Assembly (NCBI GenBank): GCA_035772405.1
Contig: JAYKKM010000375.1
Span: forward strand, 2,508,501-2,572,500
Length of the DNA stretch: 64,000 nt
Origin: Chrysogorgia sp. JL179-B06
Lineage: Eukaryota > Cnidaria > Anthozoa > Scleralcyonacea > Chrysogorgiidae
Direction: 5' to 3'
Shown here: positions 32,430-42,643 of the stretch, piece by piece
Layout of the letters: the number at the start of each line of letters is the position of its first letter
Position numbering within the stretch: position 1 is the first letter of the stretch
The notes under the pieces: model-generated
What the model was told of the DNA's origin: nothing
Seen by the model: only the letters and a program-made list of their open reading frames with translations
The model's database searches: none
Program-made: the position numbers and the translations under genes

Positions 32430-32830
32430 TGGCTGAAGAGAGACATGTTTTCTATTTAAAAACAACTTCAATTTTGTCTCCAAAAATGGAAAATGAAGTT
32501 TTCACTTTTTTATTCAGGTTATTTAACAATTATTCGGTGAATGAACCGAGACGAAGTCGAGGTTTTTATTCACCGATGTTCACTGAGCCTGAGGTGAATA
32601 ATTGTTTTAGTATAAATACACATTTTCCCACTCTTAGGAACAGCATTTCCTTCAAAAGTACTAGTTTCTTGACTTTTTTCTCCTGTCACTGACAAATCGG
32701 CTGGCGGCCATCTTGAAAAAACGCTGGAGGTGATTATCGAGAAATAATCCGAGGTAGCGCGACCAATCAGCGCACGTAATTTCTATAAGCACCTAATGTA
32801 TTTATACTAAAACGTTTGAACTACTTCTCA
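32430..32830. repeat. Hairpin-containing repeat
   Basis: CAATTATTCGGTGAATGAAC and TTCACCGATG with GAGGTGAATAATTG form an inverted pair around 32530-32610. An 87-codon frame spans it but has no motif. Confidence 0.4.
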
Positions 32831-33110
32831 GAAAATTATGTTCTATACATAGTTACAGAGCGCAAATATAAAACGGTGTAGATCAGGCTTTCGCTCAGGC
32901 ATTCACCTTCGAGGGGACATGAGACATATTTGGTTTGCGGTTGCATTTCCGGGTTTGGGTTTCTGCTTTATTATTTAGGATTTTCTGGTTGTGGGAGTTT
33001 ATATAATGCTTGACATATGGGTATGCAGCTGTATATAGATAGATAGACAAAAAATGCTTGAAATCAAATTTTTTGTAAATGGTCCCGGTTGGTTCTTAAA
33101 AGAGACATAC

Positions 33111-33260
33111 AGGGCCGCGGAGCCGGGGGGTGTGGGACAAGGGGGAAATCCCCCCCCCCACACACACACTTTTTCCTGATATTAATTTTCTTAAATTGGG
33201 TTGTAAAATAAAATTGAAATTGTACGAAATTCAACATCTTTTCTGTACGCCAATCTTCGC
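33111..33260 (+). mobile_element. hAT terminus-like fragment
   Basis: CAGGGCCGCGGAGCCGGGGG, with a C-run nearby, resembles the CAGGG-type hAT ends seen at 11685. No partner end or target duplication found. Confidence 0.35.
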
Positions 33261-33879
33261 CCACCTACTCTAAAAAGTGCTCGGCGGCCCCTATACATTG
33301 TCAAACTTGGAAAGTTTCGTTCCCTTATCTATACAATAACACCATCCTTATTTGACTTACACTGTTTTGCTTCCACGTCGGGTTTTACCGTTGGGCAAAC
33401 TACCGAAAAACAAAAAGAAAATTACACCGGCGAATACTTTTCAATAAAATATTAACTAGAACTGTCAGTTACTTTAGTAAGCCTTTAACGCAAAGGAAAT
33501 ATTAATATTCAATTTACTCATGTTTTCTTTACAAAGACTTTCGACTGCTTCTCCCAAACTCCCTCTCGTGTCTACAACAGTCTATGTAAACCCGGGCGGC
33601 CATTTTCTATTTCTTAAATTGTTGCGAACTTTGGAAAACGTACTCGATATATTTTTGTTAAACTGTTCAATCCTTCCTCCATATTGTTCATCCACTTCGG
33701 TATAACGAATTTACTTTACACGCTGCTTATTACACTAGTGATTCCTATATCAGAGTGTCAACAGTAATAGCCGCAGAGGAGTGACTTTTTGTCATTTAAT
33801 ACAATTGACCAAATGGTATAGTTAGGTTACTAAAAGTGTTGTCCTGCGTAGGCAATGTTGACAAACTTAAAATTACTAA
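33261..33879. other. Intron stretch, nothing recognised
   Basis: No motif-bearing frame, RNA gene or matching repeat seen. Confidence 0.4.
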
Positions 33880-34240
33880 TATACTCTAAAAGTTTAGTGT
33901 ATACTACCAAAATAGTGTTTAGAAGGTCTAACCTTTCAAAACGTCATGTACATGACTGACCTCCAACGATAATCTTCATAATTTATCATCATTTTTATTA
34001 TTTATAATCCACGCATTGTTAATTTGTACTGCGTGTAGGAAGTGTTGAAATACAAATCGTCTAAAAGGTTGGTGAACTATGGGAGATCTAATGTTTTCGA
34101 TTGGGAAGGCCTTTCGTGAAAGAGTATCTTTACGTTTTATTCTGTGACGAAGGTCCTTCGTTCGAAACGTCAGACCTATATACTACTTCGATAGTACATC
34201 AATTACCTTTTAGAGTTTTAGTTAGGTTATTCATTGTTAC
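33880..34240. repeat. Diverged relatives of the 24-kb tandem repeat, in inverted orientation
   Basis: The + strand right part has GACGAAGGTCCTTCGTTCGA, AACGTCAGACC and AGTACATCAATTACCTTTTA, like an array unit. The left part (AGAAGGTCTAACCTTTCAAA, ACGTCATG, AAAAGGTTGGTGAACTATGG) reads as the reverse complement of similar units, so two units face each other. Confidence 0.5.
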
Positions 34241-34908
34241 GTCTTATATTATTTTATTCAATCCATCTCTTATGGCAGACAAATGAGGATAGTTTTGCAT
34301 ATATGATACTTAGAACATGGCGTTCCATTTTACAATGAGTTACATAGAGTGAAAATATTAAAATGAAAGAGTGCCTCGCCTACCGTTTGCCGACCTCTTA
34401 ATCTATGCAACAACGATTTTCAAATTATTACCGTCTACGATCCGCTAAATGATAATTTATAGAGATAAATGTTGTCAATGCTTGTGCCTCTATTAATGAT
34501 GTGGATTTTGTACCCTGTTGTCATTACAAGTTTCGTGATTATTAAAATGTTTGTATAAAACCTTAGCCGAATTACCCAATATTCAAATTTTAACATGTGG
34601 ATATAGGTTAGTAGCGAAACGTACCAAGGAAGAGGTAAGGTAAACGGCAGTATCTGAAGACGAAAACAGTGTTACAAATAGAGAACAAAATGAAACAAAA
34701 GCCACGTATTGGGTTCCTTATTAACCTTGAAAACCTCAGGAGAAATACTTTCCTATACAGAGTACAGACCTCGGACACGATTATCAAGATTATCTTTGAT
34801 CACATGTATGCTATCTTTAGACTTGCTACAAGTCGTCCACTTTATTTTTCTCAAAGCGCGGGCATAAAAAAGAAAAGGGCTAAGGAATTTTAGAAAGTCT
34901 ATGCTAAC
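34241..34908. other. Intron stretch next to exon 1
   Basis: A 74-codon + frame has no motif. No repeat recognised. Confidence 0.35.
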
Positions 34909-35365
34909 CTGTGTTGTTCGCAGCAAGTATTGTTCTTGTACTGATGTTGGATTTACTAAAGTTGCTCACAAGGCTGCAGTTTTTGCTAACACAAGGTTTC
35001 TTCGCGACATGATTGCAACTTGTATTTTCTTTATTTGCAAGACTATTCTGACAATCATATGGTTTTCCTTTGCTCTTGGTCGTAAAATACAACGTCATAA
35101 ATACCATTGCCAAAATGGCAAAAATGCCGACTGCTATATAGGCCAGTACCACTTGTTTTCTTGATGTGGAGTTTCGACTACATCGTTTGCAGCTGTTGGT
35201 GATAATAGTTAGTGTTTTAGGAGGAGGTATTCTTCTGGGTGCATGATTAACCTCGATATATGACGCTGGCATATATTCTCTCTTTGGAAGTGGTGGTGCA
35301 GGTAAGGGTTGAACTTCTTTTTCCGTGTCCTTTACTTCACAATAAATAAGTTCAGGTTCCTCCAT
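34909..35365 (-). CDS. Membrane pentraxin, exon 1: cytoplasmic tail, transmembrane anchor, stalk
   Basis: Translation starts at ATG 35365 in good context (AAAGATGG). Residues 1-71 have no signal peptide and carry LIYCEV (residues 6-11, fits the ITIM pattern I/L/V-x-Y-x-x-V), SYIEV (35-39, a weaker Tyr motif) and APPLPKR (PxxPxR, SH3-ligand type). A basic stretch (KRCSRNSTSRKQ) precedes one membrane span at about 72-94. The outer part has five N-glycosylation sequons (NTS, NCS, NFS, NIS, NNT). Basic residues before the span predict a type II topology. The exon ends ACACAG|GTTAGC in phase 1, exactly what exon 2 needs. Linking to the pentraxin exons is inference from phase, strand and spacing. 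Confidence 0.7.
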
Positions 35366-35474
35366 CTTTATAGTCGCAGTCGCCAGCCAGATCTGTTTCC
35401 AGTTGCTTTGACTAGAAAGATTCAGCTGTCTTTGTTGTTATTCATTTGTGTTCTTGCGATTCGTGCATCTAATT

Positions 35475-35963
35475 GTTATGCCTTGGAGATAAACAGATGG
35501 TATAACAATTAGCTGGCTTCAGAATGTCTTTATATAGAGTCATTCTTTCTTCACTATTACCATAACAAAACACAATCATACAAATATTTACAATTGTCTC
35601 TCTCTCTTTTACGGGGCTAAAACGAGCGCTGAAGACTCGAACTTGTTAGGGGATCCGGGCTATCCCTAGGGACATTTTTTGAATTCCCTCTTGTGAAATG
35701 CATCTCAAAATGCCAAACGTAAAAGTTAATTTATTATTAATAATAAGGATATTACAAGCCAAACGGAACTAAACCCATTAATAAAACGAATATCAAATGG
35801 TCCCTCGTGGTCTTGGCAATAAACAGGTAGCTACACTAATTACCTGGCTCCAGAATATCTTGAGTATTTCCCTCTCACAGTTACCATAGCAATGTGCCTG
35901 TTACTTCAACTATAGAAAACATATTCTCGACTAGAAAGATATTCAATTATATCTCTCAACAGA
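35475..35963 (-). promoter_or_regulatory. Upstream region of membrane pentraxin with diverged internal duplication
   Basis: Two similar blocks, about 35475-35600 and 35815-35960, share AATTAGCTGGCTTCAGAATG-type text, GTTACCATAGCAA-like text and an ATTATATCTCTC end. They lie just upstream of the presumed start. No certain TATA box or initiator can be named; promoter role is positional only. Confidence 0.3.
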
Positions 35964-36039
35964 TAATTTACCAACGCAAGAAGGTGATAAATCAGGCATA
36001 GTTTGACGCTACTCTGGCTTTAAAAAGTTTTTTGAACGT

Positions 36040-36360
36040 ATTGCGAAGGAACAGAGGAAAGACGCGAAATATTCCATTCCGTGCAATGACTGTGATCAGG
36101 AGTCCATCTGTCAGACTAAACGTCAGTTTCGTACGCGTTTAAAAAACACCAAAAGGCTGTTTTCTTTTCAAAAAAGGAAAATTTTGCTTTGTCGGAGCAC
36201 GCGTCCGTAAAACCTGCCATGAGATGGCATGGGAAAATTCCAAAATTATTACCACTAATCCGCGGTACCATCAGAGACGTTGTCTGGAGGCTTGGCAGAT
36301 CAATAGCGCCCATTGAATCGCGATGACGGTGGTTTATTACCAGAAGCTTATTTGCATCTT
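36040..36360 (+). pseudogene. PLE GIY-YIG endonuclease, broken copy A
   Basis: Translation gives ERIAKEQRKDAKYSIPCNDC, QTKRQFRTR and, after frameshifts, RCLEAWQINSAH and NRDDGG. The YIG motif reads SIC here (intact YIG in copy B), and single-base losses break the frame, so this nuclease is dead. Confidence 0.65.
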
Positions 36361-36426
36361 GTTAATAGATAACGTCATCATTGGTCTATCAGGGTATAAA
36401 TAGGGTTCCTATAACTGTACACTCGA

Positions 36427-36475
36427 TCACCCCTGATGAAGACATTAGATTGGAGTGTCGAAACGTTGGGTCATG
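36427..36475 (+). ncRNA. Hammerhead-like motif of PLE copy A
   Basis: CTGATGA, A, GACAT-loop-GTGTC, GAAAC, GTT: stem II of 5 bp including one T-G pair, followed by GGGT that can pair with upstream ACCC as stem I. Lies directly after the endonuclease end. The extra A after CTGATGA departs from the canonical core. Confidence 0.45.
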
Positions 36476-36834
36476 GACAGTAACTTTTAAAGTTACATTC
36501 AAAAAACTTTTTAAACCCAGAGTAGCGTCGAACTATGTCTGATCTCTCCTTAAATTTTCGTAATCATCGATTAAAAAGATATACAATTATATCTCTTCAT
36601 ATTTTATTTTTTCTGTATTTAGTATTCAGTGTTTAATTCGCCAATACATATAAAGTACAAAAAACAAAAAACAGGAATTATACAAGTGGCGAGGAAGCCC
36701 AAATGAAACCAAACAAACTATATGGCATTTGGGCTCTACCTCTTTATTTAGTCGACCATCACTCGATGTACTATATCAACGAGTCGCACCCGAAATACTT
36801 CTCGTGTTATCTCATGGCAAAGAAAGTTGATAGA

Positions 36835-37079
36835 ACAGCCACAGAACATTCCAAAGGCAATTCGCAATGATAGAAATACTCGTGAATGTTTGGGAGATCT
36901 CGAAATCGCAGTAGAAACACTCGGCCTTCTGGATCGTCTTCCCACGGTAATTTCTTGCATGATCTGAAAAATTTCTATCCGTGTTCCCATACAGAAATAT
37001 ATTTACTCGCGAAAGTTTGGGAGAATTCGAAATCGCAGTGGAAACACTCGCCCTTCTGGCTCAGTTCTGACTCGTTCTC
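36835..37079. repeat. R7-related repeat
   Basis: GTTTGGGAGATCTCGAAATC and GTTTGGGAGAATTCGAAATC are direct repeats about 125 bp apart, with GTGTTCCCATACAGAAATA between them. They resemble the arms of 18426-18598. Confidence 0.5.
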
Positions 37080-37109
37080 CCTTCCACCAGAGATGGTAAG
37101 AAGTCATCT

Positions 37110-38150
37110 TTTGCAAGTCCAAGTCAAATCACAAGTCATTTTATTCGAGTTCAAATCAAGTCACAAGTCATTATGTTCAAGTCCAAGTCACAAGTCATTC
37201 TGTTAAAGTCAAGTCACAAGTCATTCTGTTCAAGTCCAAGTCAAGTCACAAGTCATTTTGTTGAAGTTCAAGTCAAGTCACAAATCACTCTATTCAAGTC
37301 CAAGGCAAGTCACAAGTCATTCTGTTCAAGTTCAAGTTCAAGTCAAGTCACAAGTCATTCTATTCAAGTCCAAGTTAAGTCACAAGGCATTCTTGTCAAG
37401 TTCAAGTCAAGTCATTCTGTTCAAGTCAAGTCAAGTCAAGTCACAAGTCATTATGTCCAAGTCAAGTCACAAGTCATTTTGTCCAAGTTCAAGTCAAGTG
37501 ACAAGTCATTCTATTCAAGTCCAAGTCAAGTCACAAGTCATTCTATTCAAGTTCAAGTCCGTCACAAGTCATTATGTTCAAGTCAAGTCACAAGTCATTC
37601 TATTCAAAGTCCAAGTCAAGCCACAAGTCATTTTGTTCAAGTTCAAGTCAAGTCACAAGTCATTTTGTTCAAGTTCAAGTTCAAGTCAAGTCATAAGTCA
37701 TTTTGTCCAAGTCAAGTCATTCTTGTCAAGTCCAAGTCAAGTCACATGTCATTCTTGTCAAGTCCAAGTCAAGTCACAAGTCATTCTTGTCAAGTCCAAG
37801 CCAAGTCATTCTTGTCAAGTCCAAGTCAAGTCACAAGTCATTCTTGTCAAGTCCAAGTCAAGTCACAAGTCATTTTGTTCAAGTCCAAGTCAAGTCACAA
37901 GTCATTCTATTCAAGTCCAAGTCAAGTCAAGTCAAGTCACAAGTCATTCTTGTCAAGTCAAGTCAATTCACAAGTCATTCTTGTCAAGTTCAAGTCAAGT
38001 CACAAGTCATTTTGTTCAAGTCAAGTCACAAGTCATTTTGTTCAAGTCAAGTCACAAGTCATTCTATTCAAGTCCAAGTCAAGTCACAAGTCATTCTTGT
38101 CAAGTCCAAGTCAAGTCACAAGTCATTTTGTGCAATTAAGTCACAAATCA
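37110..38150 (+). repeat. AAGTC-rich minisatellite, ~30-bp unit
   Basis: Units of CAAGTCAAGTCACAAGTCAT plus TCTGTTCAAGTC repeat more than 30 times with 5-bp internal steps. The unit has no stop codon in any + frame, so it simulates three overlapping long Ser/Lys/Val/Gln-rich open frames that should not be annotated as protein. Confidence 0.9.
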
Positions 38151-38255
38151 TTTGTATAATTACTTGTGTTATTCGATTTTTTACTTAGTTTGTGGTGGGT
38201 GAGTCGGACAGCTGAATGCAAAATGAGATAAATTAGTTGCCGTCATCTTTGTTAA

Positions 38256-38758
38256 AGGGACACTCCGGCCCAAATACAAATGCAGTTCATATGAAAGATC
38301 TTACTGACTTTAGTTTATTTCCAAAGTTTCAGCATTCCTATCAATTTAGTTGAGAAGATATTGCTAGTTGAAGTTGAAAATTTGTGGATTTTGACGCCAT
38401 ATTGATTTTGAAAATATGACGTCATTGAGTGATTCTTTATCGTCAGTGGAGTTGTTTTGATGGCGATCACATGGTGATAGTTATTGTGAATGGTCTTTGG
38501 ACGAAAATTAGTCGAAATAAACTATTTAGTTCATCATGCAGGAAAGTAGAGGAGCTTCTTAGGCATAATACGAGATCACGTCACTCAGTGACGTCATATT
38601 TGAGAAACAAAATGGCGTCGAAATTGGACAAACTCTCCAACTTCAACTAGCCACATCTTCTTAACTAAATTGATAGGAATGCTGAAACTTTGGAAATAAT
38701 CTAAAGTCAGTAAGATCTTTCATATGAACCACATTTTTATTTGGGCCGGAGTGTCCCT
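38256..38758. mobile_element. TTAA-type MITE, AGGGACACTCC family
   Basis: AGGGACACTCCGGCCC at both ends in inverse, bordered by TTAA (38252-38255 and 38759-38762). Arms of about 110 bp include TGAAAGATCTTACTGACTTT. Non-coding. Confidence 0.85.
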
Positions 38759-39034
38759 TTAACATTCCGTAGAGGCCGCGTAAAAGCTCTGGGGACGAGA
38801 GTTCACAAGTCTCATACTCAGGGCCCAGCGAGGAAGCCGCGATGAATTCCTCGAAGTGCACGTTTCTCAGAAGTCAGCACCATAGAAATATAGGACTAGG
38901 ACAACTTTACTTTTGACTTGTATTGGTAACAAGTCATTTTATTCAAATCCAAGTCAAGTCATTCTGTTCATGTCCAAGTCAAATCACAAGTTATTATGTT
39001 CGAGTTCAAGTCAAGTCATAAGTCACAAACATAG

Positions 39035-39690
39035 TAATAGTAATAATAATAATAATAATAATAACTTTATTTAAAACTGTAAGAACCTTTCAGCTGTAAA
39101 AAGCTGGTATGAACAGGATGAACAGTATTTACAAATATGTTACTACATTAAAATAACAATACTAAGAATATGAATACAAATTTAAGAACTACTACATATG
39201 TGACCATCTATGTCAGTTTCTAAAAGATAGTTAAAAAGCGTTTGTTTAAAAACATTGAAATAAGTAATTTCTCTGATTTGCCTGGGAAGAGAATTCCAAT
39301 CTTTAGCTCCTGCGTAACGAAACATTGACTGCCCCACATTGCTGTTTAGTTTAGGAAGATGTATAGGAATGTACTATCACGTAGTTCTTTTTCTCGAATG
39401 GAGCTCCGCAATTTGAAAATGTCAGTCAACTGTTCTGGACAATCTAATTGATTTAGAATTTTAAAAATTGTTAAAAATCTAAGAAAACGTCGATAACAGT
39501 TTCAGCTCATTTCCTGTGTACATTAGCTCTTTCGTTCGTTTAGGATAATTCTCATTGCTCGGTTTTGCATTTTCTCTACACGGATTGTTTGAATGGAACC
39601 GCAATCGGAAAATCGCAAAATACTTTGTTTGTATATTCGAAGTAAAACAGGTTTTGTTAAAAACGCCGAAGTTCGATTTAAGAGCTTTTA
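39035..39690 (-). pseudogene. LINE reverse-transcriptase tail with (TAA)n end
   Basis: On the - strand: MQNRAMRIIL, LDCPEQLTDIFKLRSSIREK, ELRDST and a KIGIPFPGKSEKLL-type end, interrupted by stops and frameshifts; the conserved C-terminal part of CR1/L2-like ORF2. The element's 3' end is the (ATT/AAT)n tract at 39030-39062. Confidence 0.65.
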
Positions 39691-39837
39691 TTAGTGACTC
39701 GAGTGCGACTCGAGTCCAAGTCCTATGACTCGAGTCTACAACTCTGCCTTCCAGGCATTACGCAGCACTCTACTTTTTTACTACATATATGACTTTTTCT
39801 CCGGCCAAAGACCAGAGCATATAGTCCTCCAGTTATA

Positions 39838-39900
39838 TATATATAGAACTCACTGGATTTTAATTCTGGATTCTGTTTTTGAACAACTGCACCCTAGTTT
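39838..39900 (+). repeat. Short dispersed repeat R8
   Basis: ACTCACTGGATTTTAATTCT and TTTTGAACAACTGCACC recur at 41741-41800, where they form the break point of the pentraxin pseudogene. Confidence 0.55.
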
Positions 39901-40499
39901 CTAACCCAACGATAACCTTGTCTGGATTGCAATTTGTTTTTAATTAAATGAACACGTTCGTTTTATAAAGGTTGAACATGCCTCTTTCACACCACTGATT
40001 TCCCGTGCGTATGGAGGACGCAGTCGTGAAACGTATTATTTTATGCATACGCTTTCAGAACGACTGGCGGAGAAGAGATCTATTCTTCCTGAAGTGGCAA
40101 TGAATTGGATCCGTACCAAGATCTGCTTCGCCCAAATGCGTGCTTTGATTATTTGTGTTCGAGGTTCCCGTCATCCGTCATCCTATTGATATAGCATTGA
40201 GTGACTTCAATGCAAAGATTCAAACTGTATGATTGAGATGTGCTGGAATACATATCCATCGACCAACCTTTATATAATGAATGTAATAATATCCCGTTTC
40301 CAGTCATCATTTTATGTAGTTTTTATGTATACTTTATATATTTTAATTTTTTTTTTTTAATTACCTTTACTGTCTATATGATTGTATTAATAAAGTTCTT
40401 GTTTTATAAAGGAGCAGTAAGATCAATTTCCTCATTTTCAATTTTTTTCTACTAAATCTTTAGTTTAACTGACACTTAACTCTATCCTGCTCAGTTAAA
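39901..40499. other. No gene seen
   Basis: AT-rich; one 71-codon hydrophobic frame (40240-40455) is low-complexity T-rich sequence and not called. Confidence 0.4.
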
Positions 40500-41275
40500 A
40501 TCAGCCGTACAAGACTGATGGGTCGTCAATCGAAAAACACGGCACTCGGTAACGCAAGATTAAAATTTGAAAATCGACAAGCACCAGGTGCATGAGATCC
40601 ACTCACACGCCAAGTTTGGGGTGTGAGTTCAACGTAGGGGTGGTAACCTGCTAGGCGTTGGACGTGAGCGTTGGTATGAGCTTTGGTCGTTGGATCTTCG
40701 ATGACGTACAGCTCGTCACGAGTTTTACTGACAATACGAAAAGGCCCCAGTCCAATGTGTGAGAAGCTAGACCGTGTCGTGTGGGTGGGTAGAGAAGAAC
40801 GAGATCGTTGGGTTTGTATTCTTGGCTATGTTGAGTTACGTCGTAAAAATCACGTTTGTTTCGGTGAGCCTCAATTTGGGCGATCTTTAGACTTTCAAAC
40901 GTAGTTCCAAGCTGCTCGGCCAGGTCTTGGGTCGTTACGGTTTTGAGGGAGCTGGATGCCCGTTGACGACATCTTCGGGTAGCTTAGGTTCTCGACCATG
41001 TAGCAAAAAAAATGGAGTATAATCAAGTCCTTCGATGCGGCTGCTTCTGTAGATGAATGCACAGACAGGAAGGTAGGTGTCCCAGTCATCCTGAAACTTG
41101 CTCACGAAGATTCGTAAAGTAGCTGTGATGATGCGGTGAATTCGTTCCGTTTGACCGTTGGTTTGGGTATGGCAGCCACTGGTATAGTTGCTTGACGTCA
41201 AGGCGTTAGAGACTTCTCGAACCAGCTGTGATAGAAACTGCGGACCACGATCAGATAAAAGGCGTTTGCACGCAG
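40500..41275 (-). pseudogene. Gypsy integrase fragment
   Basis: From about 41275 downward on the - strand: LLSDRGPQFLSQLVREVSNA (second catalytic Asp), then HTQTNGQTERIHRII with the third catalytic Glu, FQDDWDTYLPVCAFIYRSSR and TPFFLLHGREPKLP, then a frameshifted tail with RDFYDVTQ-like text. It belongs to a different Gypsy lineage from the element at 51276-58490. It is an isolated fragment that begins abruptly near 41276. Confidence 0.75.
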
Positions 41276-41740
41276 CTTCCTGGGGCAGGAATTCCTGGGC
41301 GGTAATTTTTCGTCCTCCCTATTCTAATATGACCTTCGTTCCTAAAATCTCGGTAGTTTACCATCTTTTCTCTTTGCTGTATATCCAAAACACTGCCTAC
41401 GCAGTCATGATACATCTTGATTGAGGGGTTCAATAACTTCAATCATGAACAACTGCGCAACTCTGACTATCGGAAATCGTCGTAAAGTGCTCGTGCCCTT
41501 CTTGGGCACAATATCGAAGCATTTCCACTTCCTCGTGCTAAAATTGCAAGCTGTCTAGGTTTCTGCTCTTTATTTGAAAGGTAAGCAGTTTCTTTCGAAT
41601 GTTTACGAAGCAGGAAATCGTCATCAAATACTCGCGCCTTTCGTGGGCCTGATAATATTCGCTTTTCCAGTCCATTAAGTACTTTAACTTACTGTGTCTG
41701 TCTAGTAAAATATAATTATGCGGTATCCAACCTATTTTAT
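41276..41740. other. No gene seen
   Basis: The segment 41343-41400 resembles 16885-16940. Otherwise nothing recognised. Confidence 0.4.
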
Positions 41741-41903
41741 ATAGAGCTTACTGGATTTTAATGCTAGATTCTGCTTTTGAACGACTGGACCTTAAGTCAC
41801 TTCCGTTAACTGCTACTTTGCCATCTTTGTAAACTTTGTACTGTCCTTTATTGCTTGACCATACACAACAAATTGCTTGCCAGTCTCCATTCTCATGGGT
41901 TGT
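41741..41903 (-). pseudogene. Truncated second pentraxin exon
   Basis: After an acceptor-like TATAGAAG, the - strand encodes NVTTHENGDWQAICCVWSSN and KGQYKVYKDGKVA, closely matching exon 3 of the membrane pentraxin, then breaks off where repeat R8 begins. The rest of the domain is missing. The upstream intron sequence is also duplicated from the functional gene, so this is a segmental duplicate. Confidence 0.75.
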
Positions 41904-42408
41904 AACATTGCTTCTATAATATATTTCAAAAGTTACGGAAATCATAAGTGCATGTATATAAATTGAAAATAACATTTATTGAATTACAGTAACCACCTGC
42001 TAACAAGAACCTCTCACCTCAAGCTTAAATCTGGAATATCGAGTCTCACTAAATAAGAACAATTTTAAGCCTGATATTTGATGTAGGTTCTTAATTTAAA
42101 AAATCAGGTTTTATAAATTATTATACTGTAACAAAGTTCGCAACAAGAACAATAGAAAAATCTGGTTGCAGTTCTTTATTTTTTACACGATACTGTAAAT
42201 TACAATTTCAATTTATTAGCTTCGCCATTACAAATAAAAATAATAACGAATAAAAAGTGACAGGGACACCGCAACAGGGCAAGGCCATTTAGACGCAGTA
42301 CATTTAGATCATAACGTTTAAGCTCAGTGCATTTAGATCACATAAATCACTACGGTACTGTACATTTCCGATACACATTTCAGGGTCCAGTTCTTTATGA
42401 CCAGTTCT
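41904..42408. other. Duplicated pentraxin intron
   Basis: Resembles 29105-29400 through the AAGTTAYGG, GTAACCACYYGCTAACAA and AACATTTTAAGC-like blocks. No gene. Confidence 0.55.
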
Positions 42409-42422
42409 TTAAAGTGGTACTA

Positions 42423-42643
42423 CACTGTAAAAACAGACTGGTTGAAACAACCGATTTTATAGGTTATCTCAGATTCATACCAATCTTAATGGTTAAAATA
42501 ACGAAATATTTTGGTTAAAATGACCGTAGTTTGTTTGTTTCAACCAATAAAATTGGGCTGTTTCAACCCGTAAAAAAGGTCAATTGGTGAATCTGAGACA
42601 ACCATATTTAAGCGGTTGTTTTAACCAGTCTGTTTTTACAGTG
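42423..42643. mobile_element. EnSpm/CACTA-type MITE
   Basis: CACTGTAAAAACAGACTGG at both ends in inverse, flanked by TA on each side. Comparison with uninterrupted T3 copies (GGTACTACGATCAAAT) supports a 2-bp duplication. CACTG termini with 2-3 bp duplications fit the CACTA superfamily. Confidence 0.65.

Larger units (their letters stand above)
30889..34908 (-). other. Pentraxin intron 1
   Basis: Intron of 4020 bp in phase 1 linking the membrane-anchor exon to the pentraxin domain. Extra exons could be hidden in it; I saw none with both borders in phase. It contains repeats R7 and R5, a ~170-bp tandem duplication, a hAT remnant and a diverged relative of the 24-kb array. Confidence 0.65.
35964..36545 (+). 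mobile_element. Penelope-like remnant with inverted ends, copy A
   Basis: CATAGTTTGACGCTACTCTG with AAAAAGTTTTTTGAACGT near the left end is mirrored near 36495-36545. Between lie the PLE endonuclease remnant and a hammerhead-like motif. Host sequence AAAGATATTCAATTATATCT at the left and AAAGATATACAATTATATCT at the right look like a target duplication of about 20 bp. Copy B is at 43925-44628. Confidence 0.65.
37088..39746. mobile_element. hAT-type element swollen by a minisatellite and nested insertions
   Basis: Starts CAGAGATGG and ends CAACTCTG. Flanks CCTTCCAC (37080-37087) and CCTTCCAG (39747-39754) agree in 7 of 8 bases, a hAT-size duplication. Inside are the AAGTC minisatellite (37110-38150, resumed at 38930-39025 and ending GACTCGAGTC), a TTAA MITE and a LINE tail. 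No transposase frame. Confidence 0.65.

Noticed and set aside
34101..34286. 61-codon + frame with array similarity
   Set aside because: It falls in the diverged tandem-repeat relative and in an intron of the opposite strand.
37173..38188. Long overlapping + strand open frames (328, 293 and 161 codons)
   Set aside because: They are three readings of one ~30-bp minisatellite without stops; composition is only Ser, Lys, Gln, Val, His and a few others, with no start context or splice signals.
40240..40455. Hydrophobic 71-codon frame as a membrane protein
   Set aside because: Hydrophobicity comes from a T-rich tract read as Phe/Leu/Ile; no start context or domain.
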